Counted from the stretch's first letter, positions 29,267 through 39,213 are shown. The stretch: DNA of 64,000 bases from Prevotella sp. 10(H) (GCF_000711235.1 NZ_JOMI01000001.1:124001-188000), one strand, 5' to 3'. Numbers and translations: made by a program. The notes: generated by a model from the sequence alone, not told the origin.

Positions 29267-29333
29267 GATATTGGTTAAATTCTATATTAACAGTTTTGCT
29301 GGAGATGAATTAGGTACTAATTAGCATTCAATT

Positions 29334-29375
29334 CTAAGGACTGTTTATTATATTTACAGTCCTTAGATCTTTTTA
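29334..29375 (+). terminator. Terminator or attenuator hairpin after susCD
   Basis: 11-bp perfect stem (29334-29344 with 29356-29366), 11-base AT loop, then ATCTTTTT. Such hairpins after susD can lower expression of distal enzymes relative to the transporter. Confidence 0.75.
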
Positions 29376-29426
29376 GCCCGATTTACCAAATCAAATAATA
29401 CCTTGAATTATCATAAAAACAACTAA

Positions 29427-32400
29427 ATGAAACAGAAAAGATTATCCTTAATCCTTATTATGGGAATTATTTTCCTGTGCACAGGTTTTCTTTCTTCTCT
29501 TGCACAGGTTGTACATGCCCCTTTCCTACCCTCAAAGGACGAACTGTATAGGCCTTTCGGGGAACACGACAGGAAAGCATTTGCTGCTCCGCCCAAAGTT
29601 TATTACCCCGAAACATGGTTCCATTATATCGGCGGCAATGTTTCCAAAGAAGGGATAACAAGGGACTTGGAAGCAGTCGCAAAAGCTGGAATCTCCGGTA
29701 TCCAATTATTCCATGGACAGTTTGGAGGCCCATGGCCGGGAGTAGAACCACAGATAGCTTGCCTGAGTCCTCTATGGGACGATGCAGTACGTCACACAGC
29801 CGATGAATGTAAGCGTTTGGGGCTGCGCCTTACAATGCTCAATTGCCCCGGATGGGCGACTTCAGGTGGCCCATGGATAGAGGAATCGAATGCAATGCGT
29901 CATCTGGCATGGAGCCGGACGGATATAAAAGGTGGTACAACAATTTATAAACCCTTACCTGTTCCCGAACCAAACGATGAGCCGTGGCGCGACTATAAAG
30001 ATATTACAGTACTGGCCTTCCCTACCCCGCTCGATGATACGGATAAGCCACTTGTGCCTCAGTCAGTAAAAAGCAGTAATCAGGCCGACTGGCAGGATTA
30101 CTTTGCTGGAAAGGCAAAACAGCCGATCAAATTTGCTCCCACTACCGAGGATAAGCCACACTGGGTAGAAGTTACTTTCCCCGAAGCAGTCACTCTTCGT
30201 TCTGTAGAGTTTCCTGCTGTGAATAGTTTCAATCATCCTCAATGTTACGAACCCGGAGTATCTGTCAAGATACAGGCTATTTTACCCGACGGCAGTGTAA
30301 AAGATATGTTGGCGACCGATATGCCGCAGGAAAATTCACAGGGAAATAAACCCATTACCCTTGCTTGTTCGGATGTGTACGGAGTCAATGAATACCGGAT
30401 ATCTATTGTCAACAAATACAATATGGCTCTTTCATCGCTTCGTTTGTTCTCTGCCGCACGAAAAAACAGCTGGGAATCGGAAGCCGGATGGGTTCTGCGC
30501 AGACTTGAACGTGCCGGAGCATTCCCCGAACAATCGCCTAAGGCTTTTATATCTCCCGAACAGATTGTCGACCTTACAGCGATGATGGATAAAGACGGGA
30601 ACCTGAAATGGACAGCACCGACGGGCAACTGGACAGTACTCCGTATAGGACATGTAAATACCGGAGAAAAAAACGGCCCGGCACCGGCTGAAGGTAAAGG
30701 CTGGGAATGTAACAAACTTTCTAAATCAGGGCCTAAAGCACAGTTTGACGGTTATATAGGACGTCTTATCGGTAAAGACGGTCCGTTAGCTAACGGACAA
30801 CTGGAAGGTATGCTCATCGATAGCTGGGAATGCTATACGCAGACATGGACTGACGAAATGGAAGCCGAATTTAAACGTGTAGCGAATTATCAGCTTCGCA
30901 AATGGTTGCCTGCCGTATTCGGGTATGTGATTAAAGATCATGAAACTACTACCCGTTTCCTTTACGACTGGCGCGCCACAATTAACGACTTATTTGCCAA
31001 TAACTTTTACGGAGGCATGGCCGAACTGGCTCATCAAAATGGTTTATATATGACCTATGAAACGGCTGCGGGCGATGTCTTCCCTGCCGATATCCTCGAA
31101 TATTTTAAATATGCCGATGTGCCGATGTGTGAGTTCTGGCAACCGATTACAAGCGGCTTTGTCGGTTCGCCGAATTTTAAACCTATTAAACCGGCTGCTT
31201 CTGCTGCTCGTCTCTATGGCAAAACGCGACTTGCTGCCGAAGCTTTCACTTCTTTTTCCCTGACATGGGATGAGCATTTCGATATGCTTAAAGAAGTTGC
31301 TAATATAAATACGATCGATGGTGTTACACATCTTGTATTCCATACGTATACACACAATCCGCAGGAACCGTTTTTCCCACCCGGAACATCTTTCGGTTCG
31401 GGAATCGGAACACCTTTCCTACGTGGACAGACATGGTGGAAATTTATGCCCGAACTAACTTCTTATCTTTCCCGTTGCAGTTACATGCTCGAAAGAGGTA
31501 AACCTGTTTCAGACGTATTATGGTATCTGGGAGATGAGATAAATCAAAAACCAAATCAGAATGCACCATTCCCACAAGGGTTCAAATATGACTATTGTAA
31601 CCCGGATATATTATTGAACCGAATATCTGTAAAAGACGGAATGTTGGTAACACCCGAAGGAATTTCTTATCGCGTATTGTGGATACCTGATGCTCCGCGT
31701 ATGTTGCCCCAAACTATAGAAAAAATATACGAACTTGTACGTGCGGGAGCAACTATTGTCGGTAATGCTCCAGAAAAATTAGTTACCCTCACCGGAGGAA
31801 GTGCAGCACAGAAACGTTTCGATACGGCTGTAAACAACATATGGGGAAAAGGTGGTCAGAGTGTTGTACGTAAAGTAGGCAGGGGTCTTGTATTTTCCAA
31901 TACCACACTAGATACTGCTCTCGATGAACTGAAAATGACTCCGGATGTGACAGGTGGGGATGCCTTATGGGCACATCGCCAGATAGACGGAGCCGATTGG
32001 TATTTCGTTTGTGCTCCGAAAGGTCGCGGATTTAAAGGCGCTCTCGATTTCCGTAGTAACGGGAATATTGAAATATGGGACCCGGTAACCGGAGAATCCA
32101 AATCCGTAGCAGGCAAATCCGACGGTAACCGAACATCAGTAGAACTCGACTTACCGCAAGCGGGCTCCTGCTTCGTAGTATTCAGAAAAGGAATTACTAC
32201 GAAGGCGCAAGCAATATCGAAAGTACAAAATGAAGTTGTTTCGTACGTCACACTTTCCAATCCGTGGACACTTTCTTTTCCGACGGGTTGGGGCGCTCCA
32301 CAATCGCTGCAAATAACGGACTTGAAGCCATGGAAAGATTTGGATATATCTGATGAAGGAAAAGCCTTTTCAGGTACGGCAACATATAGCACATCTTTCG

Positions 32401-32723
32401 ATATCGGCAAAATAGAACAGGGAATGTCTTACACGCTGGATCTCGGACAGGTGGATATGATAGCAGCGGTATCGGTAAACGGCAAACAATTACGCACGTT
32501 ATGGGCACCGCCTTATTGTCTTGACTTATCAGATGTGATTAAAGTGGGAAAAAATACACTTACCGTAGAAGTAACCAGTACATGGTTCAACCGTCTGGTA
32601 TACGACGCTAATCAACCGGAAAAGGACAGGAAAACCTGGACTATAAACGGACCGAGAAAAGATTCGCAATTAAAAGAAACCGGTTTATTAGGACCAGTAA
32701 AAATCATACAAGAAAGAAAATAA
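29427..32723 (+). CDS. GH106-like alpha-L-rhamnosidase
   Basis: 1098 aa with a signal peptide (ends SLAQ). The N-terminal block 'PETWFHYIGGNVSKEGIT' followed by 'DLEAVAKAGISGIQLFHG' and 'RLGLRLTMLNCPGWATSGGP' is characteristic of the GH106 (alpha/beta)8 barrel of Bacteroidetes alpha-L-rhamnosidases. 'GMLIDSWECYTQTWTDEM' and 'FHTYTHNPQEP' are further conserved barrel segments. A beta-sandwich at the C-terminus (about 960-1090, 'TWFNRLVYDANQPEKDRKT') resembles the carbohydrate-binding GH2-like jelly roll. It would release terminal L-rhamnose from glycans in the periplasm. The rhaM gene about 11 kb away fits rhamnose use. Family assignment is by motif recall. Confidence 0.82.
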   Translation: MKQKRLSLILIMGIIFLCTGFLSSLAQVVHAPFLPSKDELYRPFGEHDRKAFAAPPKVYYPETWFHYIGGNVSKEGITRDLEAVAKAGISGIQLFHGQFGGPWPGVEPQIACLSPLWDDAVRHTADECKRLGLRLTMLNCPGWATSGGPWIEESNAMRHLAWSRTDIKGGTTIYKPLPVPEPNDEPWRDYKDITVLAFPTPLDDTDKPLVPQSVKSSNQADWQDYFAGKAKQPIKFAPTTEDKPHWVEVTFPEAVTLRSVEFPAVNSFNHPQCYEPGVSVKIQAILPDGSVKDMLATDMPQENSQGNKPITLACSDVYGVNEYRISIVNKYNMALSSLRLFSAARKNSWESEAGWVLRRLERAGAFPEQSPKAFISPEQIVDLTAMMDKDGNLKWTAPTGNWTVLRIGHVNTGEKNGPAPAEGKGWECNKLSKSGPKAQFDGYIGRLIGKDGPLANGQLEGMLIDSWECYTQTWTDEMEAEFKRVANYQLRKWLPAVFGYVIKDHETTTRFLYDWRATINDLFANNFYGGMAELAHQNGLYMTYETAAGDVFPADILEYFKYADVPMCEFWQPITSGFVGSPNFKPIKPAASAARLYGKTRLAAEAFTSFSLTWDEHFDMLKEVANINTIDGVTHLVFHTYTHNPQEPFFPPGTSFGSGIGTPFLRGQTWWKFMPELTSYLSRCSYMLERGKPVSDVLWYLGDEINQKPNQNAPFPQGFKYDYCNPDILLNRISVKDGMLVTPEGISYRVLWIPDAPRMLPQTIEKIYELVRAGATIVGNAPEKLVTLTGGSAAQKRFDTAVNNIWGKGGQSVVRKVGRGLVFSNTTLDTALDELKMTPDVTGGDALWAHRQIDGADWYFVCAPKGRGFKGALDFRSNGNIEIWDPVTGESKSVAGKSDGNRTSVELDLPQAGSCFVVFRKGITTKAQAISKVQNEVVSYVTLSNPWTLSFPTGWGAPQSLQITDLKPWKDLDISDEGKAFSGTATYSTSFDIGKIEQGMSYTLDLGQVDMIAAVSVNGKQLRTLWAPPYCLDLSDVIKVGKNTLTVEVTSTWFNRLVYDANQPEKDRKTWTINGPRKDSQLKETGLLGPVKIIQERK

Positions 32724-32746
32724 GAATTCACTTATTTAATATTTAT

Positions 32747-32796
32747 AAAACCACCGATGATGTGTTAATGTATTTATCCGTCACCGGTGGTTTTTA
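32747..32796 (+). terminator. Intrinsic terminator after the GH106 gene
   Basis: AAAACCACCGATGA pairs with TCACCGGTGGTTTT (one mismatch), followed by more T residues. Confidence 0.75.
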
Positions 32797-33051
32797 TTTT
32801 CAAAAATTCTGAATTACAGATATTTATCCGATATCTCAGTCAAACAAACCATTTAAATTAAGATACATACGGAAATTATATTATTTTTGTATATATGAAC
32901 AACGCATCTATGAAAAGCCCCATACCCTATGAATAAAGTTATATTTGTTGTTACCCTCAACATTATATCTTTTTCTAAGATAATAAAGTGCTTGGCAGGC
33001 ATCCCTCGGTTTGGAATATAAAAATCAATTAAAATATTATAATCAAACACT
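32797..33051. other. Intergenic region upstream of the GH92 gene
   Basis: With the preceding terminator this is a 328-base gap (32724-33051). It holds a possible -7 element TATTTTTG at 32882-32889 on the plus strand, but no convincing -33. No gene is supported here. It suggests that the GH92-GH130 pair is a transcription unit separate from susC-susD-GH106. Confidence 0.4.
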
Positions 33052-35385
33052 ATGTTTAGAAAAATTGCAATCTCCTGTTTCATTAGCCTTTGCATAATAA
33101 TTACAAGCTGTACAATGGAGATAAAAACAGAAAGTTTCGCACCGTCTGATTATGTCAATCCTTTTATAGGAGCCAGTACCAGTGTCGGTTCGGCCGGAGT
33201 ATATCACGGATTGGGCAAAACCTTTCCCGGGGCAGCCACCCCTTATGGAATGGTGCAGGTAAGCCCGAATACCATAACAGGCGGCGACAACGGTCCGGGT
33301 TACAGCTACGAGCATAAAACCATAGAAGGATTCGCCTTTACACAAATGAGCGGTGTGGGCTGGTACGGTGACCTCGGGAACTTCCTTGTAATGCCTACCA
33401 CAGGAGAATTAAAGATAATAGCGGGTAAAGAAGACGGCAGTATCAGCGGTTACCGTTCTCTTTATAACAAAGGCACAGAAACTGCAAAAGCCGGTTATTA
33501 TTTGGCTGAGTTAATTGATTACAATATAAAAGCCGAAGCAACTGCAGCGCCTCACAGCGGTATTCTTCGCTTTACATTTCCCGAAAATAAGCAGTCGCGT
33601 ATACAGATCGACCTTGCCCGAAGAGTGGGCGGAACATCTGTTCAGCAATACATAAAAGTTGTGAATAAAAATACGATAAAAGGCTGGATGAAATGCTCTC
33701 CCGAAGGTGGCGGCTGGGGAGATGGTGCAGGCGGCACAGACTATACTGTATATTTCTATGCCCAATTCAGTAAACCGTTGGATAATTACGCTTTCTGGAG
33801 TGCCGATATACCGGACGGCTGGCAACGCAAGAACAGGGATGTAGTCAGCGAAACATATCTGAAAAGAGTTTCCGAAGCGCCTGTTATAAAAGGACAAACA
33901 GAACTTGAAGGTAAACATCTGGGCTTTTTCACCGAGTTTGAAACACAAAAAAATGAACAAGTAACACTTAAAGTGGGCATATCATTTGTAGATATGGACG
34001 GTGCAGAAAAAAACCTTAAAGCTGAGATCGCCAATAAAGATTTTGATAAAGTAAAAGATGAAGCTAAGAAATCATGGGATAAAGAATTGAGCCGTATCAA
34101 AATATCGGGAGGCTCGGACAGTGAGAAAACAGTCTTCTATACAGCACTCTATCATACAATGATCGATCCCCGCATCTATGCCGATGTAGACGGCCGATAT
34201 GTTGGCGGGGACATGCAGATACATAAAACCAATGATTTTACTAAACGTACCATATTCAGCGGATGGGATGTGTTCCGCAGCCAGTATCCGTTACAGACGA
34301 TCATAAATCCACGTCTGGTTAGTGACCAGCTGAATTCACTGATTACCCTTGCCGATCAAAGCGGAAGAGAGTATTATGAACGTTGGGAGATAATGAATTC
34401 TTATTCGGGTTGTATGATTGGAAATCCCGCAATATCGGTTCTGACCGATGCATACGTAAAAGGTATCAGAAGTTACGACATCGATAAAGCATATCAGTAT
34501 GCCCTGAATACATCCAAGAAATTCGGAAACGACGAATTAGGCTATACTACAGCACTCGGTATTTCCAACACATTGGAGTACGCTTATACCGACTGGTGTA
34601 TTTCACAGATGGCGAAAGGCCTCGGTAAAAGTGAAGATGAAAAAGCTTTTCTTAAAAAAGGGCAGGCATACCGGAATATTTTCGATAAAGAAAAAGGCTG
34701 GTTTCGTCCGCGAATGGCAGACGGTTCATGGGAACCATGGCCGGAAGAAGGTCGCCTGAAAGAATGGTACGGCTGTACCGAATCCAATCCTTACCAACAA
34801 GGATGGTTTGTTCCGCATGATATTCCGGGAATGGTAGAGTTAATGGGAGGCCGTGATAAAGTAATTGCCGATCTCACTTATTTCTTCGATCAGACACCTG
34901 AGGATTTGCTATGGAACAATTATTATAACCATGCAAATGAACCGGTTCATCTCGTACCGTTCCTGTTCAATCATCTTAATACGCCGTGGCTTACCCAGAA
35001 ATGGACACGCCATATTTGCAATAAGGCATATAAAAACTCGGTAGAGGGAATCGTTGGTAATGAAGACGTAGGACAAATGTCGGCTTGGTATGTGCTTGCT
35101 GCCGGTGGTATACATCCTGCATGTCCGGGCGACACACGTTTTGAAATAACAAGCCCCGTATTCAGCACTGTGGAATACAGACTAAACCCCGATTATGCTA
35201 AGGGTGAAAAATTCACAATTATTGCTCATGATAATTCACCTGAGAACATTTATATCCAAAGGGCATCGCTCAACGGCAAAGAGTATAATAAATGTTATAT
35301 AGACTTTTCATCTATAGCCGAAGGAAGCAAACTGGAATTGTTTATGGGAAATACACCAAACGAAAAATGGGGAATCGAGAAATAA
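33052..35385 (+). CDS. GH92 alpha-mannosidase lipoprotein
   Basis: 777 aa. Lipoprotein signal ends IITSC-TM. GH92 enzymes are calcium-dependent inverting exo-alpha-mannosidases, mostly alpha-1,2, and usually act on N-glycans or mannans. Typical motifs: 'YVNPFIGASTSVGSAG', 'FPGAATPYGMVQVSPNT', 'GYSYEHKTIEGFAFTQMSG' (N-terminal sandwich), 'TIFSGWDVFRSQYPLQTI', 'GNEDVGQMSAWYVLAAGGI' with the general-acid/base region and 'PGDTRFEITSPVF' of the barrel. Linkage specificity cannot be predicted. A lipid anchor suggests the enzyme faces the surface or periplasm. The GH130 gene follows after 27 bases. Confidence 0.93.
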   Translation: MFRKIAISCFISLCIIITSCTMEIKTESFAPSDYVNPFIGASTSVGSAGVYHGLGKTFPGAATPYGMVQVSPNTITGGDNGPGYSYEHKTIEGFAFTQMSGVGWYGDLGNFLVMPTTGELKIIAGKEDGSISGYRSLYNKGTETAKAGYYLAELIDYNIKAEATAAPHSGILRFTFPENKQSRIQIDLARRVGGTSVQQYIKVVNKNTIKGWMKCSPEGGGWGDGAGGTDYTVYFYAQFSKPLDNYAFWSADIPDGWQRKNRDVVSETYLKRVSEAPVIKGQTELEGKHLGFFTEFETQKNEQVTLKVGISFVDMDGAEKNLKAEIANKDFDKVKDEAKKSWDKELSRIKISGGSDSEKTVFYTALYHTMIDPRIYADVDGRYVGGDMQIHKTNDFTKRTIFSGWDVFRSQYPLQTIINPRLVSDQLNSLITLADQSGREYYERWEIMNSYSGCMIGNPAISVLTDAYVKGIRSYDIDKAYQYALNTSKKFGNDELGYTTALGISNTLEYAYTDWCISQMAKGLGKSEDEKAFLKKGQAYRNIFDKEKGWFRPRMADGSWEPWPEEGRLKEWYGCTESNPYQQGWFVPHDIPGMVELMGGRDKVIADLTYFFDQTPEDLLWNNYYNHANEPVHLVPFLFNHLNTPWLTQKWTRHICNKAYKNSVEGIVGNEDVGQMSAWYVLAAGGIHPACPGDTRFEITSPVFSTVEYRLNPDYAKGEKFTIIAHDNSPENIYIQRASLNGKEYNKCYIDFSSIAEGSKLELFMGNTPNEKWGIEK

Positions 35386-35412
35386 CATTTTAAATCTATA
35401 ATAAACACCATC

Positions 35413-36570
35413 ATGAAAAAAATCACTTTTAATCTGAGCCTTCTTATATTGGCAATAGGACTTATATCCTGTCAGGGAAAGAAACAGACAGAGCCCATAG
35501 CCGCTGAATCACCTCAATTTCCTGACTGGGCATGGGCTGATTTTCAGCGTCCCGAAGGTATCAATCCTGTTATATCACCAAATCCCGACACGCGTTTTTA
35601 TTGCCCGATAACTAAAGATTCGGTCGATTGGGAATCTAATGACACTTTCAATCCTGCAGCTACAATATACGACGGCAAAATTGTTGTCCTTTACCGCGCC
35701 GAAGATAAATCCGGCGAAGGTATCGGAGGACGCACATCGAGGCTGGGATATGCATCGTCGGATGACGGGCTACATTTCGAGCGTAAAACGACACCTGTAT
35801 TCTACCCTGCTAATGACAGCCAGAAAGAACTGGAATGGCCGGGCGGATGCGAAGACCCACGTGTAGCAGTAACCGAAGACGGTACATATGTAATGTTTTA
35901 TACTCAGTGGAATAAAAAGACGCCCCGTCTTGCTGTAGCTACAACCAAAGACTTACAGAAATGGGAAAAACACGGTCCTGCTTTTGCCAAAGCTTACAAT
36001 GGACGTTTCTTTGATCAAGCTTCAAAATCAGCTTCTATCATTACCAAACTTGTCGATGGCAAACAGGTCATAGCTAAGATAGACGGCAAATACTGGATGT
36101 ACTGGGGCGAACATTTCGTAAATATCGCATCATCCAACGACCTTGTAAATTGGGAACCAATGCTGGAAGAAAACGGTGATTTAAAAAAACTGATAAAGCC
36201 GAGAAAAGGAAAATTCGATAGTTCTCTTACTGAATGCGGCCCTCCGGCAATAATGACTGATAATGGTATATTATTGTTATACAACGGGAAAAATGATTCC
36301 GGAGCGAAAGGCGATACACTATATACAGCTAATTCCTATTGTGCCGGACAGGTATTATTCGACCTGAAAGACCCGACTAAAGTAATAGGTCAGCTAGACA
36401 AGCCATTTTATGTTCCTGAGGCTGATTTCGAAAAGAGCGGGCAATATCCTGCCGGAACTGTATTTATCGAGGGACTTGTATATCATAATAAGAAATGGTT
36501 CTTATATTACGGTTGTGCCGATTCGCGTGTAGCTGTAGCTGTATACGACCCTGAGAAAACGGCGAAATAA
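35413..36570 (+). CDS. GH130-like beta-mannoside hydrolase or phosphorylase, lipoprotein
   Basis: 385 aa with lipoprotein signal GLISC-QG. Five-bladed propeller enzyme: 'TFNPAATIYDGKIVVLYRAEDKSG' and 'SRLGYASSDDGLHFER' are typical GH130 blocks, with 'GGCEDPRVAVTEDGTYVMFY' giving the conserved E-D-P-R motif and 'LLLYNGKND' and 'WFLYYGCADSRVAVA' later blades. GH130 contains phosphorylases acting on beta-mannosides and hydrolases acting on beta-1,2-mannosides. The exported location points to hydrolysis rather than phosphorolysis, but I cannot decide from the residues. Paired with GH92, as in Bacteroides mannan loci. Confidence 0.82.
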   Translation: MKKITFNLSLLILAIGLISCQGKKQTEPIAAESPQFPDWAWADFQRPEGINPVISPNPDTRFYCPITKDSVDWESNDTFNPAATIYDGKIVVLYRAEDKSGEGIGGRTSRLGYASSDDGLHFERKTTPVFYPANDSQKELEWPGGCEDPRVAVTEDGTYVMFYTQWNKKTPRLAVATTKDLQKWEKHGPAFAKAYNGRFFDQASKSASIITKLVDGKQVIAKIDGKYWMYWGEHFVNIASSNDLVNWEPMLEENGDLKKLIKPRKGKFDSSLTECGPPAIMTDNGILLLYNGKNDSGAKGDTLYTANSYCAGQVLFDLKDPTKVIGQLDKPFYVPEADFEKSGQYPAGTVFIEGLVYHNKKWFLYYGCADSRVAVAVYDPEKTAK

Positions 36571-36610
36571 AAAGCGACTGATGAGTTATTGTAACTTTCA
36601 GTAATGTTTT

Positions 36611-36660
36611 AAAAGATTCATATATAATGCACTTTAACGGGCAAAATATGTGAATCTTTT
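36611..36660. terminator. Bidirectional terminator at the end of the utilisation locus
   Basis: 10-bp stem AAAAGATTCA (36611-36620) with TGAATCTTTT (36651-36660) between the plus-strand GH130 gene and the minus-strand glycosyltransferase. Confidence 0.7.
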
Positions 36661-36663
36661 CTT

Positions 36664-37712
36664 TTAATTTAAAATCTTTGAAACAGTTCTTTTCAATATA
36701 TGTTTCAGGCGGTTTCTTTTTACACTCTCACGGACAATCTGAATCATTTTCGCTATGTCTTTTTCCCTCATTGCAATAGCCTTTTCAGACAGTTCAATAT
36801 CTTTAAATATATCTTTGTCATAGAACTTGTCTTGTATTTCCTCCCCTATAAGCTTTTCCACTACATTGTAGTTTAATTTATCGAGTAAAATAAGATTTTC
36901 GAAATGAGAGTAAAAGCAGTTTATCAACTCATATTTAATATAAGGTATTGCAATTGTATAGTTATATTTTTCAATATATTCTTCTTTCATTAAATACTGG
37001 CCTTTTACTGTCTTCAAAAAATCCGGAGTTGTCTGACTGGTCATACCCCATAACGGTAATAATACACCGTTTCGGTAACAAAGCTTATCTTCGTGAGATA
37101 AGGATGTAGCATAAGATTAAATATCATATCTTCAAACATCGGATAAGATGTGGGCTTAACGGGTGATTTATCGAGTGTATGCTTACGATAAATTTTCCCG
37201 CACATATATGAGGGCAGAAGATTGACCCCGAAAAAATTTATATAATATTTATCAAATAATTCGGGCATGGTTATACTCTCTGTCCTGTTTTCTCCGATGG
37301 CGGTATTTCTAGGCTTTGTTTTTATGATTTTATGACTGTCGATAACTTTCACCATCCCTCCGATAACAATATCAGCATCTTCTTTCTCTATCTTATCATA
37401 CAGAAGTTCAAGAGCATTTTCAGGTATCCAGTCGTCTGCATCGACAAAAACAATATATTTACCCCGAGCATTCTCCAAACCTGTGAAACGGGCATTAATT
37501 GCTCCGCGATTGACGGAATGGTTGATGACCTTAATTCTGTTATCCTTCTTTTCGCAGGCTGAGAGTATTTTATAGCTATTATCAGGAGAACAGTCATTGA
37601 CAGCAATAAGTTCCCACTTCTCAAAAGTCTGGCTAACTATAGAATTAATGCATTTCTTCAATGATTTTTCTTTATTATAAATGGGTATAATAATGGATAT
37701 TTCGGGCATCAT
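36664..37712 (-). pseudogene. GT2 glycosyltransferase split by a one-base frameshift
   Basis: Two minus-strand frames (37712-37041 and 37044-36664) together read as one family 2 glycosyltransferase of about 350 aa. The first part has the GT-A nucleotide-binding half: 'SIIIPIYNKEKSLKKCINSI', 'WELIAVNDCSPDNSY', the DxD-like 'FVDADDW', then 'YMCGKIYRKHTL' and the typical end 'VTETVYYYRYG'. It stops at TGA (37043-37041) directly after a G4 tract on the coding strand. Adding one G restores 'YYYRYGGMTSQT' and continues into the helical C-terminal part. This may be a real inactivation, phase variation or a sequence error. The intact protein would add a sugar to a surface glycan. No polysaccharide genes surround it. 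Confidence 0.82.
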
Positions 37713-37864
37713 ATATTTGTTGCTTATAAGAAAAGACTTTACAAGATAATAAAAAAGCTGGGCGAATGCTTCTAAAAAAATATTAAACTAAAGGTAAATA
37801 TAAAATTTCTTATATACTCAAACAAATCGTTAAACAACATGTGCAGTAACAAATTACTTTAAAT

Positions 37865-37895
37865 AAAAAGTCCTCTAAAATTTAGAGGACTTTTT
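37865..37895 (-). terminator. Intrinsic terminator of metY
   Basis: 15-bp perfect AT-flanked inverted repeat containing GTCCTCT/AGAGGAC, ending in a T-run on the minus strand, 6 bases past the metY stop codon. Confidence 0.88.
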
Positions 37896-37900
37896 ATACT

Positions 37901-39184
37901 TTATGCTTTTTCTAATGCCTGTTCTACGTCGGTTATTATATCCTCTATGTCTTCGATACCGACAGAAAAACGAATTAAATCGGGAGCAACCCCGGCTTCA
38001 ATCAATTGCTGGTCGGTAAGCTGCCTGTGCGTATGGCTTGCCGGATGTAACACGCAAGAGCGTGCATCGGCTACGTGAGTTACTATGGCAACAAATTTCA
38101 GACTGTCCATAAAGCGGATAGAGTTTTCGCGGCCGCCTTTTATCCCGAAAGATAATACGCCACAAGATCCGTTCGGTAAGTATTTTTGCGCCAGTTCATA
38201 GTATTTATTATCGGGAAGTCCGCAATAGTTCACCCAGGATACTTTCGGGTGTTTTTCTAAATACTGGGCTACTTTCAGCGCATTTTCGCAATGCCGCGGC
38301 ACACGCAAATGAAGCGTTTCCAAACCGAGATTCAACAGGAATGCATTCTGCGGCGATTGAATGGAACCTAAATCCCTCATCAACTGCACAGTTGCCTTGG
38401 TTATATATGCATTTTTACCAAATCTTTCGGTATAAGTTACTCCATGGTATGAATCATCGGGTGTAGTCAGTCCCGGATATTTATCTTTGTATTTATCCCA
38501 ATCGAAATTTCCGCTATCTACAATTGCACCGCCTACAGCCGTTGCATGGCCATCCATATATTTGGTTGTAGAGTGAGTCACGATATCCGCACCCCATTCG
38601 AATGGACGGCAGTTTATTGGTGTCGGGAATGTGTTGTCAACAATCAACGGCACTCCTTGTCGATGTGCAATGCGTGCAAATTTCTCAATGTCAAGTACCG
38701 ATATGGCAGGATTGGCAATCGTCTCTCCGAAGAGAGCCTTTGTAGTCGGGCGGAATGCCTTTTCAATTTCTTCTTCCGAAGCATCCTGATCGACAAAAGT
38801 AACTTCTATACCCATTTTTTTGAAAGTCACTTCAAACAAGTTGAATGTACCTCCATATATCGTCGCTGCAGAAACAACATGGTCGCCTGCAGAACAAATA
38901 TTAAAGATAGCGAAGAAAGATGCAGCCTGTCCTGAAGATGTCAGCATGGCAGATGTACCACCTTCCAGTTCTGCTATCTTAGCAGCAACACAATCATTGG
39001 TAGGATTTTGCAGGCGGGTATAAAAATAACCGGCTTCTTCCAGATCGAATAATCTGGCCATCTGTTCGCTGGTTTCATATTTATATGTTGTAGACTGATA
39101 AATCGGCAACACGCGAGGTTCGCCGTTCTTAGGCTTCCAGCCTCCTTGTACACAGATGGTACCTTGTTTGTTTTTCTTCTCCAT
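37901..39184 (-). CDS. metY: O-acetylhomoserine sulfhydrylase (PLP-dependent)
   Basis: 427 aa, the length of O-acetylhomoserine aminocarboxypropyltransferases rather than the about 390-aa MetB/MetC group. It makes homocysteine from O-acetylhomoserine and sulfide in methionine synthesis. Motifs: 'LPIYQSTTYKYETSEQM', 'YTRLQNPTNDCVAAKIAELEGG', 'LTSSGQAASFFAIFNI', 'LIVDNTFPTPINCRPFEWGADIVTHSTTKYMDGH' region (the Lys in STTKYMDGH holds PLP) and 'SVGIEDIEDIITDVEQAL'. It is transcribed alone, with a promoter element at 39206-39213 and a terminator. Homocysteine would be a plausible methyl acceptor for the corrinoid system downstream, but that link is inferred. Confidence 0.95.
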   Translation of the reverse strand: MEKKNKQGTICVQGGWKPKNGEPRVLPIYQSTTYKYETSEQMARLFDLEEAGYFYTRLQNPTNDCVAAKIAELEGGTSAMLTSSGQAASFFAIFNICSAGDHVVSAATIYGGTFNLFEVTFKKMGIEVTFVDQDASEEEIEKAFRPTTKALFGETIANPAISVLDIEKFARIAHRQGVPLIVDNTFPTPINCRPFEWGADIVTHSTTKYMDGHATAVGGAIVDSGNFDWDKYKDKYPGLTTPDDSYHGVTYTERFGKNAYITKATVQLMRDLGSIQSPQNAFLLNLGLETLHLRVPRHCENALKVAQYLEKHPKVSWVNYCGLPDNKYYELAQKYLPNGSCGVLSFGIKGGRENSIRFMDSLKFVAIVTHVADARSCVLHPASHTHRQLTDQQLIEAGVAPDLIRFSVGIEDIEDIITDVEQALEKA

Positions 39185-39205
39185 GAGTTGTTAATATTTG
39201 TAGCG

Positions 39206-39213
39206 CAAATTTA
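39206..39213 (-). promoter_or_regulatory. -7 promoter element of metY
   Basis: TAAATTTG on the minus strand, 21 bases before the ATG; no clear -33. Confidence 0.5.
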
